A DNA stretch of 64,000 nucleotides from Brachypodium distachyon (lineage: Eukaryota; Streptophyta; Magnoliopsida; Poales; Poaceae), in the NCBI RefSeq assembly GCF_000005505.3, contig NC_016132.3:45398914-45462913 (forward strand). Direction: 5' to 3'. The stretch's first letter is position 1. Each line of letters starts with the position of its first letter. This document shows, in pieces, positions 34,005 through 45,850 of the stretch. Made by a program: the position numbers and the translations under genes. Under the pieces are notes generated by a model. That model ran no database searches. It was not told the DNA's origin and worked only from the letters and a program-made list of their open reading frames with translations.

Positions 34005-36646
34005 TCAAGCCCCACCGTCGCTCTCCTGAAGAGTGGGCTCAAGGCAACGCACGAAGTGTCGAGCCAGAGCGCGAAGAGAAGCTCCCTGGTCCGCCAGAAA
34101 CTTCTTCGCCCCATGAGTCATCTCACCCTCAAGTCCACTCGTCCCGGCACCGCCGTCCAGGACAGCCACGACTGCCGACGAAACAAGTTGAGCACCCGTA
34201 CTCAGGAGGCACCTCTTCACTGCGGGCTCAAGGAGCTCCACCTGTGAAGTAAGCACCCTACTCGCCTCATTCGTCGTACGATACGGGGGAAGATCCGGCT
34301 GAAGGGAGCCCTTCAAACAGAGTATCATCTCTCGAATCTCCGAAGCCTGGGCGAGCAGGAGCGAGACCACCTCCGGACGGCTATCCGAGGGGGCGCGAGC
34401 ACGAGGGGCGAACACCGGTCCGAACCCGGCATCCTCCGACTCCGCCTTGAGGGAGGTAACCTCCGCTCGAGCTTGCTCCACGTTGAGGTTGGTCACCACC
34501 AAGTCCTCCTCGGCATGACGGGTCTTCGCGATCGCATCCTTCTGGCCCTCCTCGGCAAGGTGAGCCCTCACCTCCATGGCCGCAAGCTCCGCAGACACCC
34601 GAGAAAGCTCAATCTCGACGGCCTCCCGCCGCGCCCTCTCCAAAGCCAACTCACTCAGGGCAAGGGTAGCCTTCGAGGTCTCGGCATCCGAGGCCGCCGA
34701 AAGCACCCCAACCTGAGCCTTGAGAGCGGGAAGAGTGCCCACGGCCTCGACCAAGCCTCTCACCTGGCAAGGGAAGAGAAATCATGAGCGATGATCGGCA
34801 AAATGGGCCTAGCAAGAAGGGAGACGAGGAAAGCAGACTCACAAGCTCCAACGCCTCGAGCGGGTCTCTCACTCCTCCCTCGGTCCTCGGAAGCACCTCT
34901 CCCTCCTCCGGAATCGGGGGCTCGGCCTCGGGAGCATCAGACGCCACAGGCCCCATACCTGAAACAAGACAACAGAACCCCGTGAGAACATTCTCGAAAG
35001 GGAATTAAAACGCTCAACACGCACGCACTCACCGGTGGCAGGAAGCTCCTCCTTGACAGGCCCATGAGCCAAAGAGAACACCGGAACACCCGCGCCGCTG
35101 GCTTCCGAGGAGGTATCCACCACAAGCTGAAGCCCGGTCCTCTGGGAGAAAACCGCACGCTCGTGAGGCGACGGAGGGAGGAAATTCTCAATGTCGATCT
35201 TCCCAGCTAGGTGCATGTCCATGGACTCTCTCAAGGGAGACCTCGACTCAGCCACATCGGCTAGGTCAGGAGAAGGAGCCTTCCTCTTGAGTGAACTCGG
35301 AGGACGAGGGATCTTGGGCATTGGGGCCACCGGCACACCCAACCCAAGCACGACCTGAGGCTTCACCTTCCCACAAGTATCTCTGAGGTGAGAACCAACG
35401 GCGATCATCGACGGAGTCACAAGACGGGAGTACCGCTCGCCGACCTTGATGAGCTTCCTGAACTTGGGATCCGGGCGCATCGGTACCAAGCCGCCACGAT
35501 GTTGTGGCATCCTCCCTCGCTGATGGTATCCACGTAGGCCCGATGCTCCACCGAGTTGTACGGCCTGACCATCTGGGAAGCCCACTAGGCCGCCTTCTCT
35601 CGAGAGAAAGCCGATGAAAAACAAGCACAAGCACTAGCCAGGGTTAGTGTCAAGCAAACAAGAATACTTGAAGCAACGACTCAAGTATCACGAAACTCAC
35701 GCTTAGCCGCGCGACGTGGGTGACGAAAGGCCAAGGGGATCCCCAGCTCCACTTGTGGTTACGCCCTCCTCATGAAGCGGCCCGCCATCACCATCTCCTC
35801 GAGAAGGTCGCGGAAGCTACGCTCCGAACGAGCCGACTTGATCCCGGCAAGCTCCCACTCCTCGACCAAGAATGTGCCCATGGGATGGACGACATCTCGA
35901 AGCCCCCCAGGCCCAGAGTGTCGAGGGAGCCTACCGGAGTGACGCAAGCTCGTCTCTGAAACGTCGAGGAAGAACCACTGCGAGTCCCACCCGTCGAACA
36001 GACGCACCGCGCTCTTCGCCGGCATCAAGGGGAACTCATCATGGAAGTCAGGACGGAGCCTCACGGCGACCGACCCAAAGGCACTCGAAGTGCTCTCGTC
36101 GAGGGTGCGATGCTCCTCCACATGGACGGTGAACAGCAACAAGAACAACCTCATGGTCGGAGGCTCCCGCAAGGCGGTCTCACAAAGCCACCTGAACACG
36201 TTCAAACGCAGGATCGCTGTGGGAAGCAAATGCGCCAACTCAATACCATAGGTATCCAAGAACTCCAGCAGGAACGGGTGTACGAGCAAGCACAGTCCGG
36301 CGTGGAACCAGCTGGTAAACACGACGATGTGCCCTCGACGCCTCTGCGGCTCCAGTCAAATCTCACCCTCGTCAGGAAGTGAGGCAAGACCCTTGCGAAA
36401 GTAGCCTGCCTCCACGAGGTCCGACAAATCCTTCTCGGTCGTCACTGACGCCGGAAGGATGTCGGGACCGCGTCCCGGCATGGCCGGAAACGGCTCAGGC
36501 CGAGGTCCTCTCTCCGGGCGTGTGACCTTCTTCGACCTCCGCGGCTTGCCCCCCGACGTCCGCGCCTCGGCTCCGCTCCCGTGGGAAGCCTCCCTCTCAA
36601 TGCTCCCACCGCCGCCGTCGCGACGCTCCACGTCGGATCCCGCCAT
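34005..36646 (-). pseudogene. Antisense extra ORF of the Tat element (Transposase_28 type)
   Basis: On the minus strand a protein begins at the ATG at 36646 (MAGSDVERRDG), shifts frame near 36345, and continues through a stretch typical of the putative gypsy-type transposase domain PF04195: FLDTYGIELAHLLPTAIL and FRWLCETAL (36300-36130). A second part (35500-35000) is Pro/Ser-rich. A third (34763-34005) is an Ala/Glu/Leu-rich coiled coil. The parts are separated by stops or introns, so I cannot give a clean exon map. Tat elements of grasses often carry such an antisense gene of unknown role between integrase and the 3' LTR. Confidence 0.65.
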
Positions 36647-36699
36647 CTGGCCTACAAGAAGATGCAAAAAGATTAGTACAAGTTGCAAAAATTCCTAAG

Positions 36700-38808
36700 G
36701 GAGCAACTAGGGAAAATCTACGCCGCCCGGACATGCGCAACCGCTGGTGAAATTCGAGAAGGAAGGAGCCCAGCTCCCCCTGGCTTCTTCACCCAGGCCT
36801 GCCTTCGTGGCCTGTGGCCTGCACGCCTCCGGCCCACCTTAGCCGACAGAGGGATGGGCTCGAGGCCCGGCACTCGTCCACGGCCCGGTCCCGAGGCGCT
36901 TCGGACGGCCCAGCAAGCAAAACGAAAGGGAAAGGAGTGGTGCAGCAGGCACACAGGGTGCTCGGTCAAATGCCCGGAGCTGTCTCGGCGCCCACGCCGA
37001 TCCCGGTGACCAGCCGCCTCTCGTCGCGCACGCACCGGCTACGCCCCCAAGCCGCACCCGGCTCACGGTGGCTCTACGCCGTGCGCCCGCCTACCGTGTC
37101 CACAACATGCCTAGCACGCCGCACGCGCAACGACGCCCACAACGCCCTACTCCCACGCCTCGCGCGCCCCACGATGACTGGGACGCGCCCAGCATGCCCT
37201 GGGCTCGCGCCCTGCGCACGCCGACACTACCCGCGCGGGACTCGGCTCACGATGCTTCTGGGCCAAGCACGCGCCCGGACCGGGCCCGCGTCGCCCTCGA
37301 CTCGTCGGTACACGTGCCCAGCAAGGACGCCCAACTCGCTCCCTCCTCGCGGCGCCCACGCCTCGGCCGGCGCCTTCGCCGCCCCCGGAGCACCGAGGTC
37401 ACGACCGTCAAGTGTTCGACGAAACGCCACAGGCACTACCATCAACGAGGAGACGCGCTACCGCGTGACCGCGAGGCCAAAAGCCACCATAGGCATCCGC
37501 CCATGCCATTTCTCACCTTGACAAGGACAAAGGAGCACCCGGGCGCTTCCCCTCCTCGGCTCAAACTGGAGGCAACGACAACACCGCTCGAAACCGCGAA
37601 CCCGTCGGAACCTCGTCCCCCACGAAGGCTTGATGATCCTCAGCACACGCGACGGAATAGGCAACTTCTTGGAGGAGCTACGCGCTCTCGAGGAGCCCCT
37701 AAACGCCACCGGTCTTGCCCTATCCTTCGGATGCCGCCGAACTCGTCTTCGGCACCGGAAGGGAAGGAAACAAGAGTGGGCATGGCTCCCAGGGCGTCCC
37801 ACGGTCCCATTTTATAGGCCGGGAGCCCTCCTCGGCGTCCAGGTCCAACCACCCATGGAACGACACGTCGCCAGTCGGAGGACGGGCCTCGTCCAATCCC
37901 AAGACAAAACGCGCAGGGGGGGGGGGGGAAAGGAAGGCTGCTCGGCCGAGAACGGTCCGCGCCGTCCTAGCCCGGCCCCGCGGCCACCGCCGTCAGCCGT
38001 GATGACCAAACTCCCCCACAAAAGGGGACGGGAGGACGGCCTCCTTTCTCGCCCTGTACGAAGGAAGAAGACGCGCAACAGCTGTCGGATGTAGGGTTCG
38101 GAGCAACCTCCTCCGTCCGATCTCCTCACTTAAGCCAGCGAACCGTTATGCGGGCTGAGCTGCGAAGTGGGCCTTGGCCCAGTAACGAGCGTGGATAAAA
38201 AAAACAGGAGGAAGCCTCCTAGGCCCGGTCGTGCGCAGCCCGCACGCCCGGGAGGCCCATTAAGCCGAGCGCGGCCCAGGAACGCTCCTGTGCACGATTG
38301 GGCGGCCCGGGGGAGGATTTTTTACAGGAAAGCCCCCAAGGACGCGAAAAATCTCAAGCTGCCCCCTGGTGGCTCAGAAATTTCGCGCCGGAACCCTCGG
38401 AAGGCCAGAAATTCACGAAAAATCCCCTGCGACTCCATTATCTTGCAAAAGGAGTCTCCCGACGCCCAAATTTTGCGAGAAAAGCCTTCGTGGCCTTGAC
38501 TTGTCAGAAGGAAGGTCCCGAAGGAAGAATCCCAGGAGCCCTTGGGACATGCCAAGCCCACCTAGATCTATCTTCCTCCTCGAGAAAGATCACCTAGCCG
38601 GTGGCTCCCCCAACACAACGTCTCGAAGGACATCCCCTAAACCATGAGTATCTCACAAGGCAGCCCACCTAGGCCCGGTTTCTTCGCAAAACCTACCAAG
38701 CTAGTGGCTCGCCCAAAGGAGAGCTACGCCCTAAAGTATCGGATGAAGAATCTCGGTACGCCGTCGACGTTGAAGTTGACCCGAAGGCATTCCCAATGCC
38801 TCCGGCTC
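36700..38808. other. Tat element 3' non-coding region
   Basis: Very GC-rich region before the polypurine tract. Long open frames exist on both strands because stop codons are rare at this composition, but the predicted peptides are Arg/Pro-rich and show no domain. A run of 12 or so G lies near 37917. Confidence 0.6.
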
Positions 38809-38816
38809 AAGGGGGC
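38809..38816 (+). other. Polypurine tract
   Basis: AAGGGGG lies just before the 3' LTR, in the place expected for plus-strand priming. Confidence 0.65.
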
Positions 38817-38822
38817 TACTAT

Positions 38823-39640
38823 TGTAATATAATAAATTCCTTAGATGGGCCGGGCCATAATCCTACGTGGCGACGACCAAGTCAAGAAACCCCAAAGACC
38901 GATCAAATCGCCAACAAAGCATAGCCATGCCAACTAAGCGCCGATCAAAGGAGTCAAAGGGTCAAGCCCCCCATGCCATTGTCAAAGGAGCTAGAGTAGG
39001 GGCCAAGAAAGCTCTAGGGATGAATTTACCACCTTACCCTCACTTTCCCTCTCCCTCAAGGGTAGCCATGGTCTTTCGTCATGGACCCTTAGGCTATAAA
39101 TACCCCCCATGGGGGCATGTGTCATTCACTCTCCATTGGAATAAGATCAAAGGGGAGAGGGCTAGAGCGACCTAAGTAGCCTGCTCTCGAGTGCTTGGGT
39201 TGAGCCTAGTCTCGACTCGACCTCGGGGACGCGACTTGGGAAGCCTAGTTTCGAGGTTCCGGGCCATCTAGTACGACCTCGACTCGAAGTAGAGGGATCG
39301 GGTTAGAGTCTCAAGGGTATCCCAACCTCGCTACTTGGGAAGACAAGTTCGGCCCAAGTCCGAGGCGGACCCTGGAGATCTCTCGCCATAGGTGACTTGG
39401 GAAGACGAGTTCGGCCCAAGCACTTGGCTAACGACCCCCTCGAAGTCTCTCCTAACATAGGACTAAGTCGTACCGGCAGAGTCGACCGAACCTATTAAAA
39501 AAATATCGACGTGCCAACTTGTCTCAAGTGTACGGTGACCTTCGCTATAAGGCCGGCGTACACCCCCTACACATTATTCTCGCATTTGTGCCATCAAGCA
39601 TTGGCACCCCGTACTTCTGTTGTTTTCTAGAACAACAACA
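38823..39640 (+). repeat. 3' LTR
   Basis: It matches the 5' LTR along its length, with TATAAATA at 39095-39102 and the same TGTAATAT start and AACAACAACA end. Confidence 0.95.
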
Positions 39641-39677
39641 AAGCCTATTGAAGTAATGAGCACTAGACTCAACTCAT

Positions 39678-39913
39678 GGAATTTGTGGATCTACATATGG
39701 CCCCTACTCCCCATTTTTAACCATGATCATGGATTCAGTTTCTCAGCTTTCGACCGTGGAATTTGTGGATCTATATATGGCCCCTACTCTCCATTTTCAA
39801 CCTTGATCATGGACTCAGTTTCTTAGCTTTCGACCGCGGAATTTGTGGATCTATATATGGCCCCTACTCCCCATTTTCAACCTTGATCATGGATTCAGTT
39901 TCTCAGCTTTCAA
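39678..39913. repeat. Three tandem copies of an 80-bp unit
   Basis: GGAATTTGTGGATCTA begins at 39678, 39758 and 39838, exactly 80 bases apart. It is followed each time by TATGGCCCCTACT, CATTTT.AACC.TGATCATGGA and a CAGTTTCT.AGCTTTC tail. Units differ by only a few bases. The array begins 38 bases after the 3' LTR. Confidence 0.93.
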
Positions 39914-40198
39914 ATGCTAGTGGGGTGTACATGAACATCTCTGCCTACAAGAAATAATATTCGGTTTGCCCGATGTCACGTGAAGTTCTCGATTGCGAAA
40001 AATTGGAGAGATCTCAAATTTGGAAGGTGGGTGCCGAGCCAAACTGTAGGATTTTTTTTCCTGGTTGCTCATGCCAAAGTGTATCTTCATGGCTGACACG
40101 TTGGTTGCAGTGGCCAATCTAGAGCAGAAAATCAATGGGTTCAACTCCATTACATATGGTGTAATATTTTCCTAACACTACTACAGAAAACCCCATCC

Positions 40199-40770
40199 GT
40201 GATCCCCCTCCAGTGGCAGTTAAAACGGACCCAAAAAACACACCGTCACTGGAGGCCTCTCGAGGCATCCACGAGCGTCACTAGTGGTGGTGAATATTGT
40301 CCCGAAACAAGTCACCGCCACTGGTGGTCCATCACCAGTGGCCGTGTTTGTCACCGCCACTGGAAATGGCCATGCAAACCCAAACAACGACCAGTGGCGG
40401 CCATAAAAAAGAACCGCCACTGGTAGACCACCCGATACATGATGGTACTATTTAGTCTCAATGACCTTCTCTGAACCCCTTAAGCACCGCCCGATCATTA
40501 GTTTAGTACTCAACCGGAACGGGGAACGCACTGAGCACTGAGTAATAACCATCGGTAAGTGGGGTAGCAGAATCCTTTTTTATGCTGGTCGGAACTCATG
40601 TAAACTAGCGAGGTGGGACTAGAGCGGGGAAACAGGTGGGCGATCACTAGTGGCGGGTCCGAAGTTACCCGCCACGGCTGATGCCTCCAGTGGCGGTTTA
40701 TTTTTCCGCCTGCCGCTGGAGGTCACCAGTGGCGGTTTATCCGTACACCCGCCACTGGTGACCTTCCTAT
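40199..40770. repeat. Left subterminal repeat array of CACTA element
   Basis: More than ten forms of ACCAGTGGCGG or its inverse occur here, in two groups (40199-40435 and 40640-40770). Confidence 0.9.
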
Positions 40771-41466
40771 ATATAACTACTGTGCGAGCCCAAAGCTGTT
40801 CGAGCTCGCGCATCTGTCTTCGACCAGCTGCGGCTCTGCTCCTCACCGGCGACGAAGCCCTGCCAAAATTGATGGTGGCGGCTCCAAGTTAGCTCTCCTC
40901 CCCCTTCTCCTTCTTCTTTCTCTCCCTTCTTCCTCCGCTTCTACTTCTTCAATTTGTCCAAAAAGCCATTAATGGCGCGGTGGCTGGTGGTGGCAAATCC
41001 GTCCCCGATCTCTCTCCGGCAGCTCTCCCGGGCTGCCCCCGCTGGCTCTGGAGCTCCCCCTCACCCTAGTGAGGGCCCTTACTCCCGGATCCCTCTCTCT
41101 CTCTCTCGCTTTAATTTTGCTCCGATTAGCTCCCTCTCTCTAGCTCTCTCTCTGGAGTCCATGGCCGCTGCTGCTTATGGGGGAGCTTAGCCCCTGGGGG
41201 TTAGCCCTAGGGTTAAGCTTAACCTCGGGACAGGTGTACGTGCATGTTCAAGCATATTAAATGTGTGTTGACACTGGCCTTCGTGCCGTGTATTTCTTAT
41301 GTAATGTGATACTGGCCGTCGTGCCGATGTGGATAGGGGTAATTTGTTCTTGATGCAGGCATCGAATTTCGTAGTGCAAAATGCTATTTTTTAGCATAGG
41401 TCATGCCAAAAATTTCCATTAATTGTCGATCAAGCTGATTCTTTTTTTTTAATTGTGTTGTAGCTC

Positions 41467-44362
41467 GATGGGCGGTGCTTGGATGTATGAGGACAGGTTA
41501 TGTGTTGAGTGGATAGAGCGGTTGAAGACTTTTGTCGATGCCGGCATGGAAGATATGCATAGGAAAGGGGGTGATAAGATGTGTTGTCCCTGTGTGAGAT
41601 GTCGGAACAACAAGCTGTATGAGCCAGAGGATGTCGAGATGCACTTGCTCATGCGGGAATTTGTGTCTGGTTATTCAAGGTGGACTTCTTATGGAGAGGA
41701 TGGCATTGAAGTCGATGACGGCATTGAGATGGGAAAACATGGAGTCTGACGACCAGCCTAGTGAAGAAGCATACCGTGGCGAGGATCCACAGGACGTTCC
41801 AACCGGTAGGATGGTTGAAATGCTAGACGATCAGCATCTGCAACATCAGTTGGATGACTCCGAGGATGAGAGGGTGTCCCGTAAGTTTGAAAAGTTGAGG
41901 AAGGATGCCGAGACACCGTTATATGAAAATGCTGGTGTGGATAACATTGTGCTAGAAGTAACGCTCGAGCTTTTGCGTATAAAGGCAAAATAAAACATCG
42001 TGGACTCGGGATTCACGGAGATTCTGAGTTACCTACGTACGGTACTTCCTCCGAGCAAAAAGTTGCCTAAGAGCACGTACGAGGCGAAGAAAGTTACCTG
42101 CCCCCTCGGGTTAGAAGTCATCAAATATCATGCTTGTCCGTTGGATTGCATCATATATAAGGGCGACTACAAAGACATGCACAACTGTCCAGTATGCAAA
42201 ACATCCTGATACAGGAAGAAAGACCCCAATCCTGACGGCGGCGAGGAGGAAGAAGTGAACCGTGGTCCGGCGGCAAAGACGGTCTAGTATCTCTCGTGTG
42301 GCACCAGGCTGGAGCGTTGGTTCCAGAACGAGAAGGAGGCCAGGTGGTTCATCTACCACGACGCGACTAAGGCGGATATCGATCCTGAGGGCGTGTACCG
42401 CAACGATGATGGAGTTCTCAGACACCCCGCAGATGCGGCTCAATGGAGGACTCTGGACGACGAATTCCCCAAGTTCGGCGCAGAGCCCAGGAACATCAGG
42501 TTCGGGATGAGTACGGAGGGGATCAATCCATTCGGAAACTTGAGCAGCAAACACAGCACATGGCCGGTGATCCTGTTCATATACAACCTCCCCCTGTGGC
42601 TTGTCATGAAGAGGAAGTACATCCACCTATCAATGCTCATACAAGGCCCTAAGCAGCCTGGAGCTGATCTGAACGTGTATCCGGAGCTGCTGAAGGATGA
42701 GCTAAAGGAGCTTTGGGAGAAGGGTCGAAAGGTTTGGGACGCTCATAAAAAGGAGGAGTTCACCCTTCGAGCAGCTCTCCTGACATTTGTGCATGACTAC
42801 CCGGCGAACGGAAACTCATCGTGCCAGTCAACACATGGGTGCAAAGCATGTACAGAGTGCGGGGACGAGACAGAAGGGTTGTTCCTGCCAGAATCAAAAA
42901 AGATTGTGTACATGGGACACCGTAAGTGGCTGGAGATGAAGGACCCATGGAGGGATGATAAGAAAAAACTTCAACGGGAGGGCAGAGAGGCGGCACAAAC
43001 CGAGGGAACTGACTGGACACGAACTATACAAAATTGTCAGGGACCTCGAAGTCGTGGCCGGGAAAGCACAGCCGGCTACTGGTCCAGATGGCGGCCTTAT
43101 GTACAAGAGAAGGTCCGTGTTCTGGGACCTGCCTTACTGGAGGTTCTTACAGAGCCGTCACACCATAGACGTCATGCATGTTGAGAAGAACGTGTGCGAC
43201 AGCCTGTTGGGCTTGATGATGCACCACGCGGACAAGTCAAAAGGTTGACCAAAGGCACGGAAGGACCTGCAGTGGATGGGGATAAGGGAGAAGCTGTGGC
43301 CGAAGAGGAAGAGGCGCCGCAGGAACACAAGAATGGTGAACGCACGATACATACGCGATGCAAACCTGCGCGTTACAGTCTGAGCAAAGCCGACCTGCAT
43401 ACAATGTGCGAGTGTCTCCATGGCATCAAAGTTCCATCGAACTACTCATCCAACATCAAGAAACTCGTTGACATGAAGAGCCACAAGCTGGTTGGCATGA
43501 AGTCTCATGACTGCCACGTGATTCTCACACAGTTACTTCCGGTTACAATAAGAGACTGCATGGAGCCATGGGTGAGAGAGACGGTCATGAAGCTATGTGA
43601 CTTCTTCGACACGATCGGCCAGAAGTCGATCATGGTGGACCGTTGCCTGTAACTGCGGGACGCAATGATACAGATATTGTGCGAATGTGAGATGTTCTTT
43701 TTCCCAACGTTCTTCAACATTATGGTCCATCTGATGGTCCACGTCGCTGATGAGATCTTGTTGTTAGGGCCATCATTCCTGCACAACATGTTTGGGCCCG
43801 AACGATACAACGGGGTGCTGAAGTGATAAGTTTGTAACAGAGGACGTCCCGAAGGAAGCATCATGGAAGGCAATCATGCAAAAGAGTGCGCTAAGTTCTG
43901 CACTAATTGATTGGCGGACAGCAAACCCATAGAGTCCCCGAATCACGACATAAGGCGAAGCTAGAAGGTGAATCTGGGCTTGGCCGGAAGGATCTTGATG
44001 TGCATGCCCACCAAAGAATGGACGACTTTATAAGAGCACACACAATGGTGCTGCAACTCACACCAGAGGTCGAGCCGTTCATCGATATGCACATCGAATA
44101 ACTTCAAAACCTCAACCCTAACAGGAATGATGATTGGATCCAGCGAAAACACACTTCTACATTCGCCATGTGGCTCGAGGATCTTTGGTATCCGAGGGCT
44201 GCGGTGAATGAAGATGAGAAGATTGTCCAAAAGTTGTCACGGCTTCCCGACCGCAACGTCGTCACCTACCAGTCGTACGCAATGAATGGGTATACATACT
44301 ACACTAAGGCTCAAGACCGTAAGAGTACGTACCAAAACAGCGGTATAGTGCTCGTTGCTTGA
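41467..44362 (+). pseudogene. TNPD-type CACTA transposase, decayed
   Basis: The reading starts at about 41467 (MGGAWMYEDR). It first shows a transposase-associated domain with CCPCVRCRN. A Transposase_21 domain follows, in pieces: CPVCKTS near 42195, INPFGNLSSKHSTWPVILFI near 42525, GPKQPGADLNVY near 42650, and LPYWRFLQSRHTIDVMHVEK near 43135. DUF4218-like (43400-43825) and DUF4216-like (44150-44340) C-terminal parts come after. Stops or frame changes occur near 41749, 41991, 42207, 42285, 43020-43060, 43245 and 43650. The TGA at 42207 would be an Arg codon (CGA) before a C-to-T change. Where relatives usually read Asp-Gly before the NPFG motif, this copy has Glu-Gly. It is inactive. Confidence 0.85.
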
Positions 44363-44936
44363 ACCATGTCAGTTTCCTTCCAAATGCAAACAAGTCTTCT
44401 TCATAGAAGACCCGATAGTGAAAAACTGCGTATTCGTGAGGAGAGGCAAAAGGAGCATTGTTGGGGTCGACGGAATAACTTCACAACAAGACTATGAAGG
44501 TTTCCCCAATCCCACGACCAGGCAAGAAGAAGAGGTGGCAAGACGGACGATCCAGACAAGAAAGAAGTCAAAATTACCCACACAAGACGGCGCCTACGCC
44601 AGAAGCGGTCACGATGAGGTCCAAACGTATAAGAGGAAAGAGAAGACAACAAAGAAAAAAGACAAGATTGTCCAATAATTCACTATTTGTGTAATTTTGA
44701 TAAATTATGCTCGTTGATGATTTTCAATGTAATTTTAATTCTAACAAGGTTTGAATTTTAACTTGTTCAAATATGAAAACAAATGCCGTAAATTTGTTCG
44801 AGATATTTTTCTAGTCATAATGCATATTTTATTTGCTTGTTTCGATTTCGAAAACAATTACATAATGCATATTTTATTTCAGAATGAATATTTTTTAAAC
44901 TTATTACATGTTATTATCATTATAAAGGAGAAAAAA

Positions 44937-45850
44937 AAAAGGTTTTTATGCCCGCCCGGGTCAACTGAGCGTTTCGGGTTTGGGCCCAGCCAGGCGAACC
45001 CGGAAGCAGCCTACTGCCTACTAGGCCAGTGCAGACCTGGGCCCACGGGGCTGTAATCCGAGCCCAGAATTAACATTACAGGTACCGGGCCCACGGGCCA
45101 GGCGAGGAGCGGCGGTGACAGGGTAGAGGAATATTCGGAAGCTGATGCACAGATGGGAGAAAGCCTTAGATGCTGGTCGAAACGCTTGTAAACTAGCGAG
45201 GTGGGACTAAACTCCCACCTCGCCTCGCGCGGCAGCCCGCAGAAGGCCACCAGTGGCGGTGATCCAAAGAAACCCGCCACTGGTGCACGTACCAGTGGCG
45301 GTGGTTCCTAGAAACCCGCCACCGGTACACGTAACAGTGGCGGTGACCCCAGGAAACCCGCCACTGGTGCGTCCTAATAGAAAGGAGGGAAAAAAAGTTT
45401 TTTAGCCCGCCCGGTCAACTATGTTGTTCCGGGTTCGGGCCCAGCCAGACGAACCCGAGAGCTGCCTACTGAACCAGCAGATCACGGGCCCACAGGGCTA
45501 TAATTCGAGCCCACTAGTGTGCACAGATAAGGTACCGGGCCCACAGGCCAGGCGAACGGGAGTGGCGGAGAGAGCGGCATTTGATTTTATTCGGAAACTG
45601 AAAGGGGAGGGGGAGGAAGCTATTTATGCTGGTCGGAACGCACCTAAACTAGCGAGGTGGGACTAAACTCCCACCTCGCCTCGCGCGGCACCCCGCAGAA
45701 GGCCACCAGTCGCGGTGAAATCAAAGGAACCCACCACCGGTGCTTTAAAGCACCCGTGGCGGTGATTTATCGAAACCCGCCACCGGTGAGTGCTACAAGA
45801 CATGGGGATTTCCCAAAGCTTGTCTCGGTCACCAGTGGTCGTGATTTACT
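44937..45850. repeat. Tandem duplication of a ~450-bp promoter-like block
   Basis: Two adjacent copies (about 44937-45392 and 45393-45849) share GCCCGCCC.GGTCAACT, GGGCCCAGCCAG.CGAACCCG, GGTACCGGGCCCAC and the palindrome GCGAGGTGGGA...TCCCACCTCGC. Each ends in CCAGTGGCGG-type motifs. A part of the same block (ATGCTGGTCGGAAC...ACTAGCGAGGTGGGAC) also occurs at about 40578 near the left end of the element. Confidence 0.85.

Larger units (their letters stand above)
26220..39640 (+). mobile_element. Tat-lineage Ty3/Gypsy LTR retrotransposon, 13.4 kb
   Basis: Two direct LTRs (26220-27035 and 38823-39640) bound an internal region. It holds a primer-binding site, gag, protease, reverse transcriptase, RNase H, a second RNase H-like domain, integrase, a long 3' non-coding region with an antisense ORF, and a polypurine tract. 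The order PR-RT-RH-aRH-INT, with an antisense Transposase_28-type ORF after integrase, fits the Tat group (RIRE2/Retand-like). Hand comparison of the LTRs finds about 41 differences in about 816 bases (about 5%). At the rate commonly used for grass LTRs this is near 2 million years. No 5-bp target duplication is seen (CGTGT on the left, AAGCC on the right). Coding regions are broken, so it is non-autonomous now. Confidence 0.95.

Noticed and set aside
36814..38094. Several long open frames in the 3' region of the Tat element
   Set aside because: Stop codons are rare at this GC content, frames overlap on both strands, and no domain or codon pattern supports a gene.
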